Under the pieces are notes generated by a model. It ran no database searches, was not told where the DNA came from, and saw only the letters and a list, made by a program, of their open reading frames with translations. A stretch of 64,000 nucleotides of DNA from positions 215,702-279,701 of the forward strand of contig NZ_BANT01000002.1 in NCBI RefSeq assembly GCF_000333015.1, given 5' to 3'. Made by a program: the position numbers and the translations under genes. Shown piece by piece: positions 58,279-64,000 of this stretch; position 1 is the first letter of the stretch, and every line of letters begins with the position of its first letter. The stretch comes from Gordonia hirsuta DSM 44140 = NBRC 16056 (lineage in GTDB: Bacteria; Actinomycetota; Actinomycetes; Mycobacteriales; Mycobacteriaceae).

Positions 58279-59234
58279 GCACCCCGGCGCCCACCCGGTT
58301 CTCCCGGTTGCTGGCCATGGTTCCGTACTTCCAGGCCCATCAAGGCATCGAGGTGGCCGTGGCCGCCCGCGACCTGGGGGTCAGCGAAGCGCAGCTGATC
58401 AAGGACATCGAGCAGCTGTACGTCTGCGGTCTGCCCGGTCACGCCGGCGGTGATCTGATCGACATCCAGTACTGGGACGGATACGTCACCGTGCAGTTCA
58501 CCGCCGGGATGGATCATCCGTTGCGGTTGACCGGTACCGAGGCCAACGTGCTGCTGGTGGCGCTGCGGATGCTGCTGGACGCGCAGGGCGCCCTCGACGG
58601 CGATGCCATTCGCCGAGCGATGGTCAAAGTGGAGGCGGCCGCCGGCTCGTCGCGGGCGGTTCTGGTCGACGACGACCGCGCCCCGCGCGAGCACCCGTCG
58701 TCCTCGTCGCTGCGGCAGGCCGTGGCGGCCCGCCGGGCGCTGCGCCTGCGGTACTACACCCCCGGTCGTGACGAGGTGACCGAGCGCACCGTCGACCCGA
58801 TCGGTGTCCAGGTGATCGACGGGCGCAGCTACCTGGACGCCTGGTGCCGCGAATCGGAGGGACGGCGGCTGTTCCGTTTCGATCGGGTCCGCGATGCACA
58901 GGTCCTCGACGAGCCGGCCGACCCGCCGGCCGATGTCGCCGCAGCGCCCATCGCGATGCCCACCCACGGATCGGGACTGCCGGTGGCCCGGCTGCAGGTC
59001 GACCACGACGTGCTGTGGATGATCGAGTACTTCCAGGCCAGGCCGCTGACCGAACCGGACGCCGGCGGCCGGGTGATCGCCGAACTCACCTACGGTTCAC
59101 GCGAGTGGCTGGCGCGGGTTCTGCAAGGGTTCGGCGGTCGCATCCGGCTGATCTCGCAGGACCCCGAAAGTGCCGCGGTCCGCACCATGATCGCCGGTGC
59201 CGCCGCCTCGGCCCGCGCCCGTTACGCCGACTGA
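58275..59234 (+). CDS. pafC: PafC, WYL-domain transcriptional activator subunit
   Basis: A 319-residue partner of PafB. The N-terminal winged helix (FSRLLAMVPYFQAHQGIEVAVAARDLGVSEAQLIKDIEQL) is followed by a WYL domain (TVDPIGVQVIDGRSYLDAWCRESEGRRLFRFDRV, about 175-208) and a WCX domain ending ARYAD. ATGA overlap with pafB ensures coupled translation. Together with the recBCD operon in the same window, it gives the strain two linked DNA-repair functions, although no direct regulatory link is seen. Mtb Rv2095c is the counterpart. Confidence 0.93.
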   Translation: MSTPAPTRFSRLLAMVPYFQAHQGIEVAVAARDLGVSEAQLIKDIEQLYVCGLPGHAGGDLIDIQYWDGYVTVQFTAGMDHPLRLTGTEANVLLVALRMLLDAQGALDGDAIRRAMVKVEAAAGSSRAVLVDDDRAPREHPSSSSLRQAVAARRALRLRYYTPGRDEVTERTVDPIGVQVIDGRSYLDAWCRESEGRRLFRFDRVRDAQVLDEPADPPADVAAAPIAMPTHGSGLPVARLQVDHDVLWMIEYFQARPLTEPDAGGRVIAELTYGSREWLARVLQGFGGRIRLISQDPESAAVRTMIAGAAASARARYAD

Positions 59235-59289
59235 GGCGGCGACGGTGTCTCAGGTAGCATGAACCACACCGGCGATGCGGAGGTTTTTG

Positions 59290-59541
59290 ATGAACATTGG
59301 AGCTGCGGAGATCGCGATCCTCGTGATCGTGCTGATCCTGCTCTTCGGCGCGAAGAAGCTGCCCGATATGGCGCGCGGACTGGGGCGTTCCATGCGGATC
59401 TTCAAGTCCGAGATCAACGAAATGAAGAGCGACGGCAAGACCGATGAGCAGCCGGCGGCCGAGCCGCGGGAGCTGCCCTCGGCGACGGAGAAGCAGGTCG
59501 ACGGCGTCGTGACCGAGGTCGACGACAAGAAATCGGCCTGA
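59290..59541 (+). CDS. tatA: Twin-arginine translocase subunit TatA
   Basis: An 83-residue protein with a short N-terminal membrane helix ([14 protein letters not shown]), the hinge FGAKKLP and an amphipathic helix ([17 protein letters not shown]), then an acidic tail. It forms the variable-size Tat pore that moves folded proteins. GGAGG 6 bases before ATG 59290 fixes the start, and TAGCAT near 59255 is a likely -10. It is followed 17 bases after its stop by tatC. Mtb Rv2094c is the counterpart. Confidence 0.95.
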   Translation: MNIGAAEIAILVIVLILLFGAKKLPDMARGLGRSMRIFKSEINEMKSDGKTDEQPAAEPRELPSATEKQVDGVVTEVDDKKSA

Positions 59542-59558
59542 CCGCCCGCCGTCTGCGA

Positions 59559-60566
59559 GTGCGCGCACCCGATCTGCTGCGCCGGTTCGATCCCCGGCGG
59601 CGGCGCAGAAAAGTCAACCCCGACGGCAGTATGCCGTTGGCAGAGCATCTGTACGAACTCCGTGACCGGCTCCTGATCTCCCTGGCCGTGGTGGTGGTGA
59701 CCACGGTGCTTTCTTTCTTCTGGTACAGCCATTCGTTTCCAGGCCTACCGACCCTGGGCGATCTGCTGACCCGTCCCTACTGTGATCTGCCGCCGGAATC
59801 GCGGGCGAGTTTCACCGACGACGGCGCGTGTAAGCTGCTGGCGATCGGGCCGTTCGACCAGTTCATGCTGCGACTGCAGGTCGCACTGGCCGCCGGCGTC
59901 GTCCTGGCCTGTCCGGTGTGGCTGTACCAGTTGTGGCAGTTCATCACCCCGGCCCTGCGGCAGAAGGAGCGCCGGTACGGCCTGACCTTCGTGATCAGCG
60001 GCACCGTTCTGTTCTTCCTGGGCGCCATCGTGGCCTACCTGGTGGTCTCGGAGGCCTTCGACTTCCTGTTGCGTATCGGCAACGAAGTACAGGTCACCGC
60101 GCTGACCGGTGACCGGTACTTCGGATTCATGCTGCAGCTGCTGCTGATCTTCGGGGTGAGCTTCGAACTGCCGCTGCTGATCATCATGCTCAACCTGGCC
60201 GGTGTGCTCTCCTACGCCCGGCTTAAGAGATGGCGCCGCGGCATCATCTTCGGACTGTTCGTCTTCGCGGCGATCGCCACCCCCGGCCAAGATCCGTTCA
60301 GCATGCTCGCACTGGGTCTGGGCATGTGCATTCTGCTGGAACTGGCCATCCAGTTCAGCCGCTTGCACGATAAGCGGAAGGCGCGCAACCAGCCGGAATG
60401 GCTGAACGTTCCCGACGATCAGGCCTCTCCGCTGGAAGCATCGGATCTGGAGTCCTCCGGCGGACTGGACCGGCCGGCGCCCGTGGCGGCCCCGGAACCG
60501 GTGCGTGCCGAACCGCTGCGCTCCGGCCGTGCCCGCGACACGAGCGCCTACGACGAGGTGCTCTGA
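59559..60566 (+). CDS. tatC: Twin-arginine translocase subunit TatC
   Basis: A 335-residue protein with six membrane helices. The N-terminal [22 protein letters not shown] carries the conserved Glu/Leu/Arg signal-peptide-recognition region, [30 protein letters not shown] is the family's best-conserved loop, and [26 protein letters not shown] closes the core. The C-terminal 60 residues are soluble and low-complexity. GTG 59559 gives a 24-residue basic N-terminus; the start is not certain. Mtb Rv2093c is the counterpart. Confidence 0.95.
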   Translation: MRAPDLLRRFDPRRRRRKVNPDGSMPLAEHLYELRDRLLISLAVVVVTTVLSFFWYSHSFPGLPTLGDLLTRPYCDLPPESRASFTDDGACKLLAIGPFDQFMLRLQVALAAGVVLACPVWLYQLWQFITPALRQKERRYGLTFVISGTVLFFLGAIVAYLVVSEAFDFLLRIGNEVQVTALTGDRYFGFMLQLLLIFGVSFELPLLIIMLNLAGVLSYARLKRWRRGIIFGLFVFAAIATPGQDPFSMLALGLGMCILLELAIQFSRLHDKRKARNQPEWLNVPDDQASPLEASDLESSGGLDRPAPVAAPEPVRAEPLRSGRARDTSAYDEVL

Positions 60567-60594
60567 ACACCGCCGTCGTGACATGCTGGGACCG

Positions 60595-63393
60595 ATGAGC
60601 ACTCTGGACAACTTCGTCGCCGGACTATCGTTTCCCCTCGACGGATTTCAGCGCGAGGCCTGCGAAGTTCTCGAGAGCGGGCGCGGAGTGCTGGTGTGCG
60701 CGCCGACGGGCGCCGGTAAGACGATCGTCGGCGAGTTCGCCGTCTATCTGGCACTGGCACAGGGCACCAAGTGCTTCTACACCACGCCGATCAAGGCGCT
60801 GAGCAATCAGAAGTACCACGATCTGGTCGACGTTCACGGGGCCGAGGCAGTCGGCCTGCTCACCGGCGATAACGCCATCAATTCATCGGCGCCGATCGTG
60901 GTGATGACCACCGAAGTGCTGCGGAACATGATCTACGCGAATTCTCCTGCCCTGCAGGGGCTTTCGCATGTTGTCATGGACGAGGTGCATTTCCTGGCCG
61001 ACCGCTTCCGCGGTGCGGTCTGGGAGGAGGTCATCTTGGGCCTGGACCCGTCGGTGCGCGTGGTCTCGCTCTCGGCGACGGTCTCCAATGCCGAAGAATT
61101 CGGCGACTGGATCGCCACCGTCCGCGGAGACACCGAGGTGATCGTTTCCGAACACCGTCCGGTGCCGCTGCACCAGTACATGCTGGTCGGCGGCCGGCTG
61201 TTCGAGTTGTTCGACCGCAAATCGCCTCCGCACGGAAGACGCCAGGTCAATCCGGAACTGACCCGCTACATCAAACAGCGAGCCCTGCTCGATCACGATG
61301 ACCGCGACTCTGGGCGTGGACACCGGGGGCGCGGGGATCGTCGGCATCGGCGTTCGACGACGATGCCGCGCCCGCGGCTGATCCAGCTGCTGGAGGAAGA
61401 TGCGCTGCTGCCGGCGATCTTTTTCATCTTCTCCCGCAAAGGCTGCGAGGATGCGTTCGTTCAGTGCGTGCGCAGCGATCTGAATCTGCTCGAACCGGAG
61501 CAGGTCAGCCAGGTCGACGAGGTGGTCGAACGGCATCTGACCGACCTGTCTCCCGGCGACGCCGAGGTGCTGGGCGTCGAGCAGTGGTGGGCCGGGCTCC
61601 GGCGTGGTTTCGCCGCCCACCACGCGGGCATGCTGCCGATGTTCCGGCAGGCGGTCGAGGAACTGTTCGTCCGCGGTCTGACCAAGGTGGTCTTCGCCAC
61701 CGAGACACTTGCTCTGGGCATCAACATGCCGGCCCGGTCGGTGGTGCTCGAGCGGCTGATCAAGTACAACGGCGAAGCCCACGTCGACCTCACACCGGGG
61801 GAGTACACCCAGCTCACCGGCCGGGCCGGGCGGCGCGGCATCGACGTCGAAGGCAATGCGGTGGTGCTGTGGACCCCGGAGGTCCTGCCAGATCGGGTGG
61901 CCGGGCTGGCCGGTGCACGCACCTTCCCCTTGCGGAGCTCGTTCCGCCCCGAATACAACATGGTCCTCAACCTGATCCACCGCCTGGGCGTCGAGGGATC
62001 GCGCCACCTTCTGCGTCGATCGTTCGCCCAGTTCCAGACCGACCGCACCCTGGTCGGTCAGGCCCGCCAGCTCGATCACGCGCGCCGGCGGCTGCGTAAG
62101 ACCGATGCTGAACTGATCGCTGCGGCCGACAAGGCCGGACTGGATCCGGGCATCGGCCTCGACGATGCCGGGGACGAGCGGCCCGGCACCGATCCGTACG
62201 CAGGTTTCCTGGGCTATCTGACGTTGCGGGAAGACATCCGCCGAGCCGAGCGGGAGGAGCGCTTCACCCGCCGGATCGAGAATGAGAACGCTGTCGCCGA
62301 GGACCTTGCCGCGCTCAAACGCGGGCACGTCATCGCCGTCAGCTCGCGGCGTCATCGGGGGCTGGCCGTCGTGCTGCTGCCCGCCGAACAGCACCTGGAT
62401 CCGCGTCCGCTGGTGCTGCTGGAAGACGGCTACACCACGCGCGTGGGCGCCGACGACTTCCTGAATCCTCCGCAGGTGCTGGGCAACCTGCGGATTCCGC
62501 GCGATGCCGACACCAAATCCGGGCGCGGCCGGCGCCGCGTCGCCGAACTGCTGGCATCCAGTGGTATCACCCGGCCGGTGGGCCGGCAGAGCAAACGTCG
62601 CCGTCAGACCGGGGGCGACTCGGAGGTGGCGCGTTTGCGGAACCGGCTCCGGTCCCACCCGATCCACAAGCAGCCCGGACTGGACAAGCTGTTCCGGCTC
62701 GGGGAGCAACGCAACCGGCTTGTGCGCGACGTCGCCAGCCTCGAACGATCGATCGACGAACGCAAGTCCCGCCTGGAGGAGGACTTCGACATCGTGGTGG
62801 CGGTGCTGCGAGAGCTCGGATATCTGGAATCCGACGGCCGGGGCGGCCTGCAGGTGACGCCGACCGGGGACGTCCTGCGGCGCATCTACGCCGAGACCGA
62901 TCTGCTGGTGGCCGAGTGCATTCGCGCCGGGATCTGGCACCGCCTCTCGCCGGTGGAACTGGCAGCGGTGGTCTCGTCGATGGTCTACCAATCCCGCCGG
63001 GACACCTACGGCGGCGGTATCGATTCGATGCCGGGCAGCAAGACCGTGCGCGAGGCGCTGGCCGAGACCCTGGCGGTGTGGCAGGCGACCAACGAGGTCC
63101 AGGCACGACATTCGGGCGGCTCGGAGTCGCTGGTCACCGCCGAGCCGGATACCGGGTTTTGCGCACCGATCTCGGCGTGGGCGGCCGGCCGATCCCTGGA
63201 CGAGGCGCTCACCGCGGCGTCGGCGGGGGGAAATCTGTTGTCACCGGGAGACTTCGTCCGCTGGAACCGGCAGGTGATCGATCTGCTCGAGCAGATTCGC
63301 AACAGCGTCGGCGCCGACGATCCGCTCGCCGGTACCGCACGCCGGGCGGTGAAGAGTCTGCGACGCGGAGTGGTTGCTGCCGAATTGGAATGA
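60595..63393 (+). CDS. helY: DEAD/DEAH-box RNA helicase HelY (Ski2-like)
   Basis: A 932-residue SF2 helicase of the Ski2/Mtr4 type. Walker A APTGAGKT is at about 37-44, the DEVH box is in VVMDEVHFLADRFRG, motif III is SLSATVSN, and motif VI is EYTQLTGRAGRRGIDVEG. The C-terminal rRNA-processing arm and DSHCT-type domain follow. A His/Arg/Gly-rich insertion (about 237-262, HDDRDSGRGHRGRGDRR) sits inside the helicase core and looks like a disordered loop. The role is RNA processing, by family. Mtb Rv2092c is the counterpart. Confidence 0.94.
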   Translation: MSTLDNFVAGLSFPLDGFQREACEVLESGRGVLVCAPTGAGKTIVGEFAVYLALAQGTKCFYTTPIKALSNQKYHDLVDVHGAEAVGLLTGDNAINSSAPIVVMTTEVLRNMIYANSPALQGLSHVVMDEVHFLADRFRGAVWEEVILGLDPSVRVVSLSATVSNAEEFGDWIATVRGDTEVIVSEHRPVPLHQYMLVGGRLFELFDRKSPPHGRRQVNPELTRYIKQRALLDHDDRDSGRGHRGRGDRRHRRSTTMPRPRLIQLLEEDALLPAIFFIFSRKGCEDAFVQCVRSDLNLLEPEQVSQVDEVVERHLTDLSPGDAEVLGVEQWWAGLRRGFAAHHAGMLPMFRQAVEELFVRGLTKVVFATETLALGINMPARSVVLERLIKYNGEAHVDLTPGEYTQLTGRAGRRGIDVEGNAVVLWTPEVLPDRVAGLAGARTFPLRSSFRPEYNMVLNLIHRLGVEGSRHLLRRSFAQFQTDRTLVGQARQLDHARRRLRKTDAELIAAADKAGLDPGIGLDDAGDERPGTDPYAGFLGYLTLREDIRRAEREERFTRRIENENAVAEDLAALKRGHVIAVSSRRHRGLAVVLLPAEQHLDPRPLVLLEDGYTTRVGADDFLNPPQVLGNLRIPRDADTKSGRGRRRVAELLASSGITRPVGRQSKRRRQTGGDSEVARLRNRLRSHPIHKQPGLDKLFRLGEQRNRLVRDVASLERSIDERKSRLEEDFDIVVAVLRELGYLESDGRGGLQVTPTGDVLRRIYAETDLLVAECIRAGIWHRLSPVELAAVVSSMVYQSRRDTYGGGIDSMPGSKTVREALAETLAVWQATNEVQARHSGGSESLVTAEPDTGFCAPISAWAAGRSLDEALTAASAGGNLLSPGDFVRWNRQVIDLLEQIRNSVGADDPLAGTARRAVKSLRRGVVAAELE

Positions 63394-63475
63394 GGACCTG
63401 CGGTAGCGTGACGCCGAGCGCACCCGTGACCGGGCGGCGCAGCAACGTGAGCGAGTGGGCTGAGGAGCGCCAACG

Positions 63476-64000
63476 ATGACCAACCCGAGCGACCACGGGC
63501 AGCGCGACCGCGGACCGAATGAACCGGACCAGCAGCCGGGTGCGGCCGGGCCCGGCGGTCCCCTGCACGATCCGCGGGCACAGGATCGGCAGCGGCAGGG
63601 TCCGCCGCCCGGATGGAACCCACCGCCGGGCGCTCCCCGGCACGGCCGACCCGGACCCGGAATACCGGTGCAGGGTGTCGGGCCCCAGGGTGCCGGGCCC
63701 CAGGGTGCCGGGCCGCAGGGACAGGGCCCGGCGGGAAGCCCGGCCCAGGCACGCCCGCCTCAGCAGGGTGCTGGGCATCCGGTTCCCCACGGGCATGGCT
63801 ATCCGCCGCAGGGCCGCCCGCCGCAGGGCCTGCCGCCCCAGAATCTCCCACCGCAGGGGCCACCGCCGCAGGAAGTCCGGCACCAGGTCCCACCCCACCC
63901 GACCATGCCCCCGGCCGCGCCTCGCCAGGGTCCGCGGGGTCCGGATGGCCGACCCGAGCCGGCACCGCGGTTCGCGCCGCCGGGTCCAGCAGACCCCGCG
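63476..64000 (+). CDS. Pro/Gln/Gly-rich protein, partial (runs off the window)
   Basis: The frame is open for 175 codons from ATG 63476 to the window end with no stop. The visible part is entirely low-complexity: PGGPLHDPRAQDRQRQG, then QGAGP and PPQG repeats. A GGAG lies 10 bases before the ATG. The product is presumably the disordered N-terminus of a larger, probably membrane, protein; the Mtb gene after helY, Rv2091c, is such a protein. This rests on position and composition only. Confidence 0.65.
   Translation, partial: MTNPSDHGQRDRGPNEPDQQPGAAGPGGPLHDPRAQDRQRQGPPPGWNPPPGAPRHGRPGPGIPVQGVGPQGAGPQGAGPQGQGPAGSPAQARPPQQGAGHPVPHGHGYPPQGRPPQGLPPQNLPPQGPPPQEVRHQVPPHPTMPPAAPRQGPRGPDGRPEPAPRFAPPGPADPA
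63671..63715 (+). repeat. 15-base tandem repeat (QGAGP)
   Basis: Three units begin at 63671, 63686 and 63701 (CAGGGTGTCGGGCCC, CAGGGTGCCGGGCCC, CAGGGTGCCGGGCCG), differing by one base each. They encode QGVGP, QGAGP and QGAGP. Confidence 0.85.

Overview
This 64-kb window is high-GC actinobacterial chromosome of the order Mycobacteriales; a Gordonia- or Williamsia-like genus is my best guess, but the genus is an inference. The evidence is a complete Pup-proteasome locus, mycothiol biosynthesis (mshC), a GuaB1-type protein with CBS domains, a deazaflavin-dependent-type oxidoreductase, a TatA/TatC/HelY block, and long stretches of gene order that I recall from Mycobacterium tuberculosis (Mtb). 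Coding density is very high. No insertion sequence, prophage, integrase, CRISPR array or rRNA was seen, and the only tRNA found is tRNA-Leu(GAG).

Layout. (1) 69-7955 matches the Mtb Rv1841c-Rv1854c neighbourhood: two CNNM/CBS membrane proteins, guaB1, an M56 peptidase and its BlaI-type repressor, a hotdog thioesterase, and ndh. Between blaI and the thioesterase gene lies a consensus promoter overlapped by an IdeR/DtxR-type iron box and followed about 50 bases later by a perfect 18-bp hairpin. I read this as an iron-regulated small RNA, the positional counterpart of mycobacterial MrsI. (2) 8048-27387 is a mixed block: an acetyltransferase, a thioesterase, the recC-recB-recD operon, a PIG-L deacetylase, htpG, a Ddn-like protein, a crotonase, an Abhydrolase_9 membrane protein, a VOC protein, a proline-rich membrane protein, a frameshifted ClC chloride transporter and tRNA-Leu. 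(3) 27534-46990 resembles Mtb Rv2121c-Rv2141c: an M20 peptidase, a Ca-loop repeat protein that is an insertion relative to the Mtb order, a PEBP protein, a secreted protein, pyrD, lppL-like, uppP, a histidine phosphatase, DUF3090, an SCO1664-family protein, mshC, a PAC2 protein, metH, a DMT-type transporter, a HAD hydrolase, hisE, hisG and an acyl-CoA thioesterase. (4) 47171-64000 is the proteasome region: trmI, mpa/arc, an FHA-FHA-ABC exporter resembling Rv1747, dop, pup, prcB, prcA, pafA, pafB, pafC, tatA, tatC, helY and the start of a Pro/Gln-rich protein.

How the genes work together. Dop deamidates Pup (its C-terminus here is GGQ), PafA ligates it to substrates, Mpa unfolds the tagged proteins through a C-terminal QYL docking tail, and PrcA/PrcB degrade them. 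PafB and PafC form a transcriptional activator of the DNA-damage response. RecBCD processes DNA ends. MshC with a PIG-L deacetylase points to mycothiol metabolism. HisE and HisG catalyse early histidine steps.

Regulatory style. At least eleven genes have a TANNNT -10 element 5-8 bases before the start codon with no Shine-Dalgarno sequence, the signature of leaderless transcripts. Several convergent gene pairs share perfect hairpins that look like bidirectional terminators.
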